In this document: positions 12,641-25,600 of the stretch, in pieces
Layout: every line of letters starts with the position of its first letter
How positions within the stretch are numbered: position 1 is the stretch's first letter
Source of the DNA: Silurus meridionalis
Taxonomy: Eukaryota; Chordata; Actinopteri; Siluriformes; Siluridae
Length of the DNA stretch: 64,000 bases
NCBI RefSeq assembly: GCF_014805685.1
Contig: NC_060892.1
Span: 24,292,560 to 24,356,559, forward strand
Direction: 5' to 3'
Translations under genes and position numbers: made by a program
The notes under the pieces: generated by a model
Databases searched by the model: none
What the model was told of the DNA's origin: nothing
Seen by the model: the letters and a program-made list of their open reading frames with translations, nothing else

Positions 12641-12903
12641 GAATGGAGGGAGGTTGATGATGAACTCCTCCTCCTAAAATCTTGGGGCTGGGCTTTAAGT
12701 CGCTCCTGTGGACCTGCGTACTGAGCGGACGCGCCATCCCGCCGTCCTTATCCACTACTCCAGCCATTAAAACCCAACAAAATATTAATTGAAAAATAAA
12801 AACAATAATAATAATCCTTTCCGACTTTACGAGCTTTCACTGGTCTTCCCTTTTCACCGCTTTGCACGGTCACCACCACCACCGTGCAAAGACACAACGA
12901 GCC
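12640..12903 (+). promoter_or_regulatory. Putative proximal promoter and 5' UTR of col6a1
   Basis: This is the last 260 bases before the col6a1 start codon. A local CpG-containing patch (CGTACTGAGCGGACGCGCC at about 12717) stands out from the A/T-rich surroundings. I see no TATA box at a convincing distance. The transcription start is not determinable by eye. The final part is 5' UTR and carries the hairpin at 12860-12891. Confidence 0.35.
12860..12891 (+). promoter_or_regulatory. Perfect 11-bp hairpin in the col6a1 5' UTR
   Basis: The left arm CTTTGCACGGT (12860-12870) and the right arm ACCGTGCAAAG (12881-12891) are exact reverse complements. They are separated by a ten-base loop, CACCACCACC. 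The hairpin ends 12 bases before the ATG. Type I and III collagen mRNAs are known to carry a 5' stem-loop that binds LARP6, but that one encloses the start codon. A comparable role here is only a hypothesis. Confidence 0.6.
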
Positions 12904-15900
12904 ATGGCGCAAAATCGGGTTCTCCTAGCGGCTCTTCTCCTCTGCTCGGCGTGTGCAGGACTGTTGGCTGATGACAAAATACAATTCCGAGGTAATTATC
13001 TGTTCTTTTCTATTTTAGCATAAGGAATATATTTTTTTTGTTTTTTGCTTTACTGTTTAAACAGTTGAGAAATGTGTGCGTATTGCATTTAACGGGGATT
13101 TGGAGACGTTTCTGTGCGCAAAGCTTCGTTTACCTGCATTGATTTCAGGGTTTGATCGCTATAATATTGAATAGATCTCACTGTTTTCTGTGTAAGAAGT
13201 AATTAAGAATGATAGGTGATGGTTGGGGGGTTTAGAAGCGCAGCGTAGTGGTGAAGACAGGGATTGGAGTGATGCTGCGTAAAAGATGGATGAGACGCCA
13301 GATCTTATGTACTTCCTATGAAGAACGCAGCACCTTAGAATAACCTGGTGATGATTTGTGCTTTGAGTTATGCATGCTTTAGTTTGAATTGTTGCACTTT
13401 ACCAACACCAAAATGTCAAAACAATCCCATTCGAATCAGGACAAAATGTGCTGTGATTTTCTTTTATTTGCACTACCACTTAGGAGTCATGTGAGCAGAT
13501 CATGTGATGCACAACCCATCACTAGCTGGGCAAGATGGTGGCTTTGAGCCTTGATTTTGGATTGGGGTTGTGTACAGATCATTCACCCGAGTCAACTGGA
13601 TGAAAATGACAATCCGCATCCTAGCAGCATTATAACAATCACCAGTGAATATGTCGAAACATACATAGTGTAATATTTTCAGACGACTGGTTCACCGGTT
13701 GGATTTTGAAGTGTGCACTGGTCAAACGCATCATTCCTTTCATTACAGAATGCCCTGTGGACTTGTTCTTTGTGCTGGACACGTCGGAGAGCGTGGCCCT
13801 CAGAGGTGTGGCACACTACTACATCGACAAGATCAAAGCCTTCGCCAAACGCTTTATCGACGAATTAAAGGATATGTATGTATTTATTGATGTATATGGC
13901 ACTCATGACATGTTCATTCAGTGCTTTTACTACAGGGAAATAACTTGTGTAACCCTGAGTTGCAGCTAAAATAATCATGCAGTTGATCAGACCATAATAA
14001 ATCCTTCACATATTATTTTAAACAACTTTATTATACTAACAAGTGCCCTGTTTTTTGCCCCAAGTCGCCAGCCATGTGACCGCTACATAACGTGGAACTC
14101 CGGAGCGCTGCACTACAGTGATGAGGTCGTTCTGGTGAGAGGATTGGCCGAGATGAACACGGTGGGTCGCAGCAACCTGAAAGACGCCATCGAAGCCATC
14201 AAATACATCGGCAAGGGAACATACACCGACTGTGCCATTAAGCAGGGGGTTGCAGAGCTGCTGATAGGGTATGTAAAGGCCTGCGGACGTTTCATGTGCA
14301 AGAACAATGGTTTTATTCGATGCGGGAAAATACTCAATACTCAGTTATAATGTAGATTCATCATAAATATTAAATGCTCTATAATGGATGAATGGCTCTT
14401 AGCACAACATTGGAGAAGCAGGCATTTGTGATGTCGAACAAATAAAAACCAAATTCAGTCATGTCAGAACTCTCAATGCAAAATGACAACATATACAATA
14501 AGGACAAACTCTAACTGTATATGGTTCTTCCTGAGACCGTTTTTTTTCATTTTCATCTTACTAGCATACACCTACTAAATTGACTGGTGTTTGTACCTCT
14601 TCATGATTCCTTCAATCTTGATAAAATCCCAAATTTTGGCTACGCTGTAAAGCGTAATGCTGCCACCACCACCGTGCTTCACTGTGCATATTATTACAAA
14701 AGCAAACATATGGACTAAGGTTTGTGCACACCAAACTATAACTACTAAATGTGGCTTTTTGAGCCTCCCATTCCACAATTATTCCTAATTTGAGGTCAAA
14801 ATACTGTAACCTTCCTCTTTTCTGGGAAGATGTTCCCCTAGATTTCCACTAGATAGTGTGCATGTCAAGATTTGATCAGCTAAAGGGTGTTACTAAGGAC
14901 AGGAACTGATGGAGGAGGAGGGTCAGCGTTACAATTGATCCCAGTCGTGAACTCTTTCACTTTTTCCCACCCACGCAATGCATATCTTTATTATCCAGCT
15001 GGAACAGGTTTGGGTCTCTTAGTTTAAGCAAAGGGAGAATTTCATGCTATCACATCCATAGACATTCACTACAATTGTGGATTAGGATTGTGTTAAGATG
15101 TGGAAGCTCTTGAGTGGCATGCTATAGAGCCCTGACCTCAAATCTTTGGGATGAATTGGAACACTGAGTGCACCTCAGGCCTCCTTCCTCCTCTATCAGT
15201 TCCTGGCTTTACTATCACCCTTATGTGTAAATAAGTGCTCCACAAGGAACATCTTCCCTGAAGAATGGAGGTTATTATAAGAGCAAACGGGAACTAAATT
15301 TGCAATTTGCAGTGATTTGTACGTGTTGTTGCTTTTCCCTAAACCCTATTTGAGTGTTTGTTGAGTTGTAGTTTAGAAATGGATGTAGTGTTTGTGTACA
15401 GTTTCCTAACATCGTACCCTGCTCTCTGTTTCCAGTGGCTCGTACTATAATGAGAATAAGTACATCGTGGTTGTGACGGACGGTCACCCCGTCAGCGGTT
15501 ATAAAGAACCCTGCGGAGGGATTCAAGAGGCAGCGAACGAAGCCAGGCATCATGGCATCAAAGTGTTTTCCGTGGCCATCTCCCCTGGCCAGGAGGTACA
15601 GTAACAGTCTCTGAGCCTGTCATGATTATTGCATAGTGGTAGCTATGATTTTGTACTTTTGAGCAGATGGTTATGAGGTCAAATCCCAGCGCCACCAAGG
15701 TGCACCATGCTGGGCCCTTGAGCAGGGCTCTTAACCTTCAACTTGTGTAATTGAGATATTTGTTAGATACCAAATGCCATGAATGTGAACTGTATATTTT
15801 AAAGCTGTCTAGATACGAGATGGCCAATGTTATATATCTGTATATTAACCACTTAATAGAGATTGATTCTAATGACGATTCATGGTTTTTAGTTTTCTTT

Positions 15901-16379
15901 TCTCCTTTAAATGCCCTTCTTAGGAATCCAGATTGGCTGCCATTGCCACGAACTTCAGGTACCGGCAGAACTTCACCGCCGTAGACGCCACCAGTTCCCC
16001 ACAGATGCCCACGATCCTCAGTATCATCGAAATAATCGTGAGTCTGCCTTCGAAAGCAATTTTAAGTTGAGCCGTATAATTATTCGAATTACATTTTCAT
16101 TAACTAAATAATTTCATTTCAATTAAAATGTCATTTATTTTATTTAGAATCGAATAGACCAGTCTATTTACGTTTTTCCCGCTAACGTTCACTTTGTTTC
16201 TCTTCTCTAAACAAATCCTCAGAACAACGAAACGAAGGATGTGGTACGTAACGTTTCTAAAACCTACTTTGTTTACAAATCTTCACATACATCCGTCTAT
16301 CGTGTGTGTGCGTTTTCAACAAAATACTAATAGCGTGAAATTTCCTTTTCTTTTGCAGTGTTGCTCCTTTGACTGCACT
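12904..16379 (+). CDS. col6a1: col6a1 exons 1-7: signal peptide and N-terminal VWA domain
   Basis: Exons are 12904-12991, 13749-13875, 14065-14268, 15436-15595, 15924-16037, 16223-16243 and 16359-16379. Exon 1 holds the signal peptide and ends in phase 1. Exons 2-5 encode the VWA domain with [29 protein letters not shown] and [17 protein letters not shown], all very close to the human chain. The donor of exon 2 was set at GATAT/GTATGT, because only this joins to the acceptor at 14064 to read [14 protein letters not shown]. Exons 6 and 7 are only 21 bases each and encode NNETKDV and CCSFDCT, the cysteine-rich hinge before the helix. Confidence 0.93.
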
Positions 16380-19300
16380 GTGAGTATTTACTGATGACCT
16401 CATCATTCCCACAGACTGCTGCACTGGTTTTTACTGGTATTATATTATTATAATAATGGTTTTATTTGATGTATTCTTTTTAACAGGCACTCAGTGGTGA
16501 TCCTGGCCCTGTTGGCCCCCCAGGGAACAATGTAAGTAGTAGCGTATTGTATCGTGTTTGTTTTTTCTTTCTCCTTTCGCATTTTGGATTTTCAGCATCA
16601 CTAATTTTCCTGTTATGTCTTTGACAGGGTGAGCCTGGTAGACAAGGCCTTCCAGGAGAAAAAGGAGATACTGGGCCACCGGTAAATTGCCAGTTATACA
16701 TCATATCACCATCTCTATCACAGAACAGGTTCGAATATTCACACGTTCCCAGGTAGGAATTGTGCTCCCAAGGTGTTCTTCTTCCTAGTCATGGAGTAGG
16801 TCATATTTTCAGCAGTTTTTCCACTTACATCCGGTCTCCGAGGCAGGATTCCCTCAAATTCCCTAAGTACGCCTGACGTCTTGCGACATCTCCAGCTGTT
16901 TTAGTGTAACAGCTTTTGCATCGTACAGGTTCACACATCGCAGTCTTTCACCCCACGCTGTCCTGGAACAGCACCAGGTTTCCCATTAAACAGCATACGT
17001 TTCCTAAGCCAGCAATTCCATTACCCTAAGGCCATGGTTTATAACTGGATAGACACCGCAGAATTTATAGTATAAAGCAATTATAAATACACAGCAGAGC
17101 ATAATCCTGGGTAAGCCTACAAAAATCTAGGGATTAAACATCGCATCATCACAATGCTGTGAATACGGACATTTTTTTAAAACCAAACTGAGTACGCTGA
17201 TTCTATAAATCTGAACGATTTGCCAACAATATAGTAAGATGGCATGGTTTCCGAGTTGCTCGCTAACCTCTGGGTGACCGATCATCCATAATTATTTTAT
17301 CGCAAACCTGTTCTGGTAACATTTTATTATTTTTTTTACTCGTTTATTAGGGAACAGTAGGTGATCCTGGTCCAGTCGGTTACCAAGGAATGAAGGTTTG
17401 GATTTCTACTTATTCTCCCAAAAAAAAAAATCTCTTCTTTTTGAACTTTGGGAATTGTTCTCTGATATATTTGCTTTTTTTGTTGTTGTTGTTGTTTTTA
17501 GGGAGACCAAGGAGAAAGAGGACACAAGGTGAGACTATAGTTGAAATTCTGGTGGAAACGATTTGTTTGATACGATTTGAGAATTTTCTTCCACGATATT
17601 CAAATTTTCTTTTCTCATGCAGGGAGAAAGAGGTCACAAAGGCTTCAAGGTGAGGCGACAGTTCCTATTTACGAATTCAATTCTTTTGCTCAAGTTCTTA
17701 TGTGTAATGTTGGTCCTTTTCCTTGCAGGGTGAGAAAGGACAAGTCGGAAGAGACGGACTCGATGGGCGAAAGGTAGGTTTGTTTTTTGTCTAGTGTGTG
17801 TTTGTGCGTTTCGTCTATGCGTTCTGTAATATCTTCTGCCCTGTATCTAAGAGCTACATTATATGGGCAAAAGTATTGGGGACACCTGTCTTTTCCAGCC
17901 ATATGGAATTCTTTTCCAATCTATTACCACAATGGTATAGGACGTCTTCGGATGCGCTAGCATTACATTTCAGGAGAATCAGGAGACCCAAATCTGTGTA
18001 CAAAGCCAACATCATGAAGATATGGTACATTATTTGGGTTGGAGTGCAGGATCTCGCGTGGCCTGCTATAGAGTTTTGACCTCAAACCCAGGCCTCCTCT
18101 CTTCCCTCAACACCAGTTCCAACATCAGTACCTGACTAACACCCTTGTGGCTAAATAAACACAAATCTCCACTCCAAAATCTGCTGAAACGTCTTTCCAC
18201 AAGATTGGAGGTTATTATGACAGCAAATTGGGACTAATGTGGAATGGGACGTGTTAAAACAAATGACTTTTGTCCATATAGTGAAGATCTGCACATGCTG
18301 CAGGTTAACTGTTATGGAAATCGATGTGTTATTTCAACACGAACGGTGCAATTATTATTTTTGTAAATCTTTTATATTTTGAATGAACTTCGTTACTGTT
18401 AACATTTCATCTACGCACTTAAAAGGGACTGATGCAGCAGGACAGATGTGTGCTGTTTTTGTTCCGCAGCTGGAACAAATTCAAATGGTTGTTAAAATGG
18501 AAAACAAGACTAAAAGAGAAGGGGAGAAAAACAAATGTGGGAAAATAGAATAGAAATCTACTAATATTAATACATACATATTTATATTACATTTATATAT
18601 AAAATATAAATAATCATCAAATATTCAAACCAGAGCATTCGCTGTAAATTTTTTCGACTTTTTTATTTTTCTATTTTTTGTTTTTTACTTTTAGAGCTAA
18701 ACGGAGCTTCAAAATGTTAAATAGTACGATGGATAACGATAACCAAATTGAAAGTTTTTGTCCTGTGTATTGTGCTTTTGTCGTTTTTCTGCTTCACCAA
18801 TGAAAAACAAAAACGACACCTTTGTTCTTTTTTGAATCAATAATGAAATAAAAAAATAATAATTTAATCACACAAAGTGTAGTTACTAAAATTGGTCTGG
18901 GGGGGTGGGGTTAAATTGGGTGTGGTTAAATTGGGTGGGGTTGAATTGGGTGGGGCTTGGCAGGATGGGGTGTGTCTGGACTTTTTTTTTTTTTGTGCAT
19001 GGGATAACATTGTAAGAATGTGTGGGATGTGTGGAAATGTTCCTGTCACTCTCTTGTTGTTGCTATTTAAAAGCTCTTAGTGATCGATATGAACTTCTCA
19101 ATGTGAAGCAATAATTTAATATCTGGGGTGATAAGTTTTTTAAACGTAATTGTTTCATTTGCAATGAAATGAGAGTGCGCATACGTGTATCGGTGTCCCA
19201 TGTACATTACAGCAGTGAAATTATTTTCCAACATTGTACACATGTACACGGCTTGTCATACAGTTGTGACCCTACAACTAAAATATCAACTCAACAAAAA

Positions 19301-19577
19301 TATTGAAATAAATAACATTTAAATAAAAAAAATGTTAAAACCGGTCATATCCTATAATACATTATATCAGGAGCTGCTTCAGATACCTTTTTTTCTTTCA
19401 GTACTCATGCTGTAGGAAGACCCTATCTACACATTTCCTCCATATTGTACTCTCTGTATCAGGCTCAATATTTATACTGGACTGTGTTTGTTTCGTCTTA
19501 CAGGGGGAACCAGGGTTTGACGGCCTACAAGGTTGCAAAGGGTCACCTGGGCCGGATGTAAGTCTGAAAAAGCATTT

Positions 19578-19631
<54 letters not shown>

Positions 19632-22600
19632 AATACATAGGTTCTGCTCTGTAGTATGACTTCATCAGGGCACAAAAAAGTCAAGGATCCCTTATAATGC
19701 TAATGTATACTCTTGCAGTGTTGCCATGGAAATCAGACAAATATTTAATATGAGTAAGTGTATATCAGGGACTTTTCTTTCCTACGTCCAACACCTGCTG
19801 CCGCATAACATGTAGCTAGAGTCTCTGCAGTTCAGCCGGTCGAGATGTAGCGTTTTTTTATATCCTTAGCCGATTGGATAAAGCACCAAAGGTCCCGCCC
19901 CGTTAAAACCAAAGGCCTGCATTTTTATTTGTCAGTCAGGATCTATGAATTGAACAGCTGTTTATGCTCAGCTTGCATCTGGAGCGCAGGACTGAGGATG
20001 TTTGCCTCTCCGAGAGCCAAACATTTACCAGACCTGACATCCTGGCAACTCTCTGAGATCATGCACTAGACTGTTTAGACTTTATTTACATTCTTTAATG
20101 AGTTCGATTATAGACAAACGTGACCGTGTGTGTGTGATTTTTTTGGGTCGCCACTTGGTGACAGAAACCTATAGTTCTAAAACATTCTACATGACATTCC
20201 TTTCTCTTTCTGTTTTAAAGGGTACTCAAGGAGAACCAGGACCAAAAGGAGACCCTGGTCCTTATGGGCTTAAAGGTGCAAAAGTAAGGGAATAAAAATG
20301 CAAATGCTTTGGTTCTGATCCTAAAATTGATCATTTGAATTGTTTTAATTGATAGATAAAAGAACAATGGAAATAATGAGTCTGTTCTTGAGAATTGGGC
20401 TTTTGTTTAAACCGAATGTGACTTCCTGTTAGGGAGAACCTGGACTTGATGGTGGAGCAGGGAGACCTGGGAACTATGGACCCAATGGACCTAAGGTACA
20501 TTACAATCATTGCTTTTACTTATAGTACTTTGTAAAATATTAAGTTAATAGTAGGCCATTGGTTAAGATGTCAAACTCCAACATCAGAAAGCTGCCACTT
20601 TTGGGTTCTTGAGCAAGGCCTTCAATCCTCAACTGGATAGGCAGCGTTACCAAGCTGACTTTAAAGTGTATATAATCTATGAGACCCACATCCTTTATAA
20701 AGAATGATTCAGTTATATGAATTTTTGTTCCGCAGGGTGACAGAGGACCAAGAGGAGCTGACGGGGATAAAGGAGAAAGAGGAGATGATGTACGTGTACT
20801 GGTTTCTTTTGTTGTTATTTTTATATATTTTTTATATATATATAAATTGACCTGACTTACACTCAAAAATGTACCAATTGTCTGTAAAGTCTTGGCTACA
20901 CAGATGACTGTTGATGTGTGTCTCTGGTGTTGCATTTGTATGTTTGTGTAGGCGGACGCTCGATATATTTTTGGCCAATAATAACTAACAGTGATATGTT
21001 TTCTCTTTCTTTTAGGGACCACAAGGACCGGATGGCCCGAAAGGCGATAGAGTAATATTTACAAGAATTTTTCATTGGTTACTTCGCCCACCCGCGTTTT
21101 CAGCAGGGTTCGGCGGCGCAGACTCGTTCTGTGTAAACGGTATTGCTTTTTGAATTCTTTTTTTAGGGTACGCCAGGGGAGAAAGGCGAACAAGGTTCCC
21201 GTGGGAACAGAGGATCAAGAGGAGATCCTGTAAGTTGTTCTGCTCCTCTTAATCAGCACCCATGCCTTATCTAACGTTTAATAACGTAAGATGTTAGCAT
21301 AAAGTTAGCATCTATAGGATATATATATATATATATAGTGCTGATTGTTCAGGTTCTTCATTTCCATCCAGGCAGGTCTTTTATTTTAACAGTAATATCT
21401 CAGTATCTTGGCATCTTGTGTGTTTGATAATGCATGTGGAGAACACTGAATCTTTGGATCTGTGGAAGGAAATTATGGAGGAAATCCATAATGGAAATGG
21501 AGGAAAAAAGACATGAAATATAGAAGGAAGTTTATACTCTTCCATTGCAACCTTCTTCAGGTTCTTCATTGGTTCATGCTCATTATATGCCTGTTTGCTT
21601 ATGTAAAAAGATTTAGGCATTTAGAATGAAATACATCGATATACCAGAATTTTAAGCGGTCATTCTGTTTCAACCAGTTCAGGTGTGTAATGACTGATCA
21701 TTAGATAAAAGTGTGTTTTTGACCTTCACAGGGTGAACCAGGTCCTCGGGGCGAGCCTGGCCGTGAGGGATCAGCTGGACTAAGTGGTGACCCAGTAAGT
21801 GACCAAGTCATGTACACTTTAATTAATCAAACCTGAAGCCTCTTCTGTTCATTACTAGTCAACAATATGTAATTTTCTACATTGATCCAATGGCCCTAAA
21901 GTCAAAATCGCAGACAGCTTTACTAGATTTTTCTCTTCGCCGCAATGAAAAACTGTTGAATGATTAAAAACATGAAATATGCAAAGACTTGGTTGACCAT
22001 ATGATTTGTGAGTCTTCTAATCTTCGAAGAGGGCTGAAAGCAAGGAGCTGATCTCAGAGTTTAGGCATTTCGTGAGCCACCCCCCCCTCCATTTGTCTAA
22101 AGTCGCAGATGTTGGATGTTGCACACCAGAGAGCAAATGAAGAGTCCATTTCAACTGATTTAGATGATAAGAAGATATGTAAGAGGGAATATTTGTAAAA
22201 ACAAATATCAAATTGTAAATTTAGGAAGATTTATAATTTCCTGAGCCTGACTGCTTCCCAGATGTACACAGTAACACGATCCAAACCTAAGACATGTTTA
22301 GAGGGAGCCTTTAGATACGTGTTTATCAGATTAGCAAATCATTTCTGCTGCTTTTGTCTCCCAAAGTTAATAAGAAATATTTTAGATTACGCTCCGAGGC
22401 TGCGTTTACTCAAGTTGCTGTTTCCATGTTTAAAGTTTTGACCATTTTCGACCGTTTGAAATGGACTTTTCACGCACAGAGGCCAGCTGCCGTGCCGTGT
22501 CACCGTGATTTAGCAATGCTAATCAGAATTTCATGCTAAATTAGGTCAAAATCTAGAAGAAAAATTGTTCCAGTTTTTTTTCTTGTTAAACTACATTGTT

Positions 22601-25600
22601 GTTCAAAAAGAATGAACCGATTTAATTACGCAATATTTTATTAAAGGAAAGTAATACAAAACTCCAGCCAACTCACAAGTATTATACTCACAATCAACTT
22701 GGATAATTTCTTTTTTAAATGGTCACTGATTTATTCCATGAGGATTCTTGAGAACTGAAGCAACGCGTCATCATATCGGTTCATTCTTTTTGAATAACCC
22801 TGTATTCTTCTCCCTGTGTTTTTTTTGTAAATTCAAAAAAATATATATAAAATAAACCAAAGGATAGCTGTTTTTTTAGACATTTTAAGTAGTTAGTTTT
22901 AGAAATTGACTTATATGTTTGCCTCTAGCTTTTTGGGAACAATTTGGAGAAAAAAAACCATAGATGGATATAAAAGCCAGGTGTCTCAGAGCATTTATCC
23001 ATATAGTATCAATGAGGTCAAATGTTGAAGTCTTAAAATGACAGGATTTATTGTAATATGGTTTTGAATAACTTTGGAAATTGGTGCTTTCACATTATTG
23101 TACCATGCGGTAGCTTTCCAAAAACTTCAGCAAATGACACTCATGATTTTCGAACTCTTTAGCCTGTATTTGCTATTGATTAAAATTATATTATACCAGG
23201 CTATTATACATATACAACATATATTGGAATACCATTGAATTTCCATTGAATTTCCATTGAATTAGAGACAGTGTGGGTTTTTACTGTTAAAAACCAACAT
23301 AAAGTGTCTTAAAAATGTAAGTAAAATGGCTGAACTGTCAAAGTGTAGTAGTGAGAAAAAAGATAAGATGTTGGACTTGTGATCAAAATGTTTTCAAGTC
23401 AAGTTTATTTCACAACAGACATCGTCTCAAAGCAGCTTTACAGAATTTAACAGTGAAAGTGAATGGTGTGTATTTATCCCTGATGAGCAAGACCCAAACT
23501 TCTCATTTGTTTAAATGCTATAAATGTAAGATGCTCTGGATGAAGCCAACAAATAATGTAAATGTAGTAGAAGAGCTTCAATGCAGCTTTACCTGCCCAG
23601 TCTCTGGAACTAATTTACCACTTAATATAATCGTTTTACTGAGATCTTTCGCTACTACACTTGAAATTGAGCTTAGATGCACCCAATTTCCAATTGATTG
23701 TCCTTAAAACGTTTCACCAGTATGATTAAGGTCTATTTGAGTTAAATGTAGCGTATTCGACTTAATTTTAAAGTGGCACACAACTGCCTTTATGACCTGT
23801 CAGCCATCACAATACATGGAAAATATCCATAAAGACTTCCAAGATCAGATTTTGGAAGGGAATTTGTAGAAAAGGGAATTTGGTTTTTTTTGCAAGTTTC
23901 CAAAGAACCCAGAGGCTTACAGCATTTTTAAATGGAATATTCATGGACAATTGGTGATCAAACAGCAAATGGGAAAAAACACTTTGATTAGGGAAGCTCC
24001 CAAATGTCTCTGGAAGGATTCTAATGGTAGAAAATGCTCAAAAGGACGCTTCTCACATGACCTTTCTCCATGGGTTAGACACGTTTTGTTGAGAACGACT
24101 GTTGAGAACCTGCTGAAGGTTTTTAAACAAGAATGATCCTGGAATGGGTTTTGGTATAGGAACATATTTTCATATCATCATATTTTCAAGTGCAGAGTAA
24201 AGCGTCTGATTACATCTAGAAATGTTTGAATATTTCCATATTTATGCTTATGCAGCTTGTATAATGGGGTATTTCTATTGATTGACTGATTGAAAAATCA
24301 TAATATATGAAGTTATTTTCAATTTTGTCCATTTCTCATCAAATTTTAGGGTGAGACAGGAAAGCCAGGGCCTCCCGGTTACCGTGGTGATGAGGGTACC
24401 CCAGGACAAGAGGTAAGAGATCTAAAATAGAGTTAAAACATGGCGATTTTTGCTGTCTTGCAAACTGATAACAAAAAATGTTTATCCTTTCTCATTTTTT
24501 CAGGGTCCCAAAGGACCCAGAGGAATAAAGGGCGCGCCGGGAGACAGAGGTCTTATGGGAGAGAGGGTGCGTTATTTTTGCATGAAAATTAACAAAAGAT
24601 ACAGATTTTGACAAATAAACTACAAACTGAGTTTTTTTAATCCGTAGGGATCAGATGGACCGGCAGGAAACGGAACGGAGGGTTGCCATGGTTTCCAGGT
24701 ATAATGATTACTGTCATAAAAATGTACTCAAAAAATGTTTTATGAGAGGTTGATGTAACGTTGTTGTTTTTTTGTTGTTGTTGTTGCGTGTTATAGGGTT
24801 ATCATGGTCCTAGGGGAGATCCTGGAGAGCCTGTAAGTATTAAGCAGTCACTATTTTGTGATTAGTTTATAATCAGATTTAGGAAGAGCGTTATTGCAAA
24901 GTATGTTTGCACTTCATTTAAATTGAATTTGTAAAAAAGAAAAAAAAAAAAAAAGTTTTTCAGTAAAAAGTTTTTTTTTTATTTTATATAAGATAAATAA
25001 AATAAAATATTTTAAATTAGTATTTAAAAAAATAATAAAAGGTATTTAAAAAAAATCTAAATAAATTAAAAAAAGGTATTATTGCCCATACAAATAAATA
25101 AATAATTAAATAAATAAATAAATAAAAAATTGGTATTGCATATATAATTAATTTTATTGCACAATGGGGAGAGCATTTGAATATCCATACCTAGTGGGAA
25201 AAAAACTTTTCTTGTTTGGACATGGCGACAATTTCGATTTATTGTAGTGATCAAAAGAACATACATGATGAGATTATACATGAAAAACAGTTATCCCAAG
25301 ACTGTAGACTCTAAAGCTCATTGCTTCATTCATTCTCTCGTCCTTTTCAGGGAAGCAAAGGAACTCCAGGGCCTAAAGGTGATGACGGAGAACCTGGTGA
25401 TCCTGGAACTGACGTGAGTACCTTTGAAGACTCAAACTAGTGTAGTGGCAACTAGTACAATTGCTGTTTTCTCACCAGAAAACCGAATTGCAAATACCTT
25501 CTTCCACCAACGCCTGCTGTCTGTCTATCACTTCACTTCCTTCCCTCTTCCCTGCGATATCAAATGTTTTTTCTGAGACCTGCACAGTTTTTCTCTTTGA

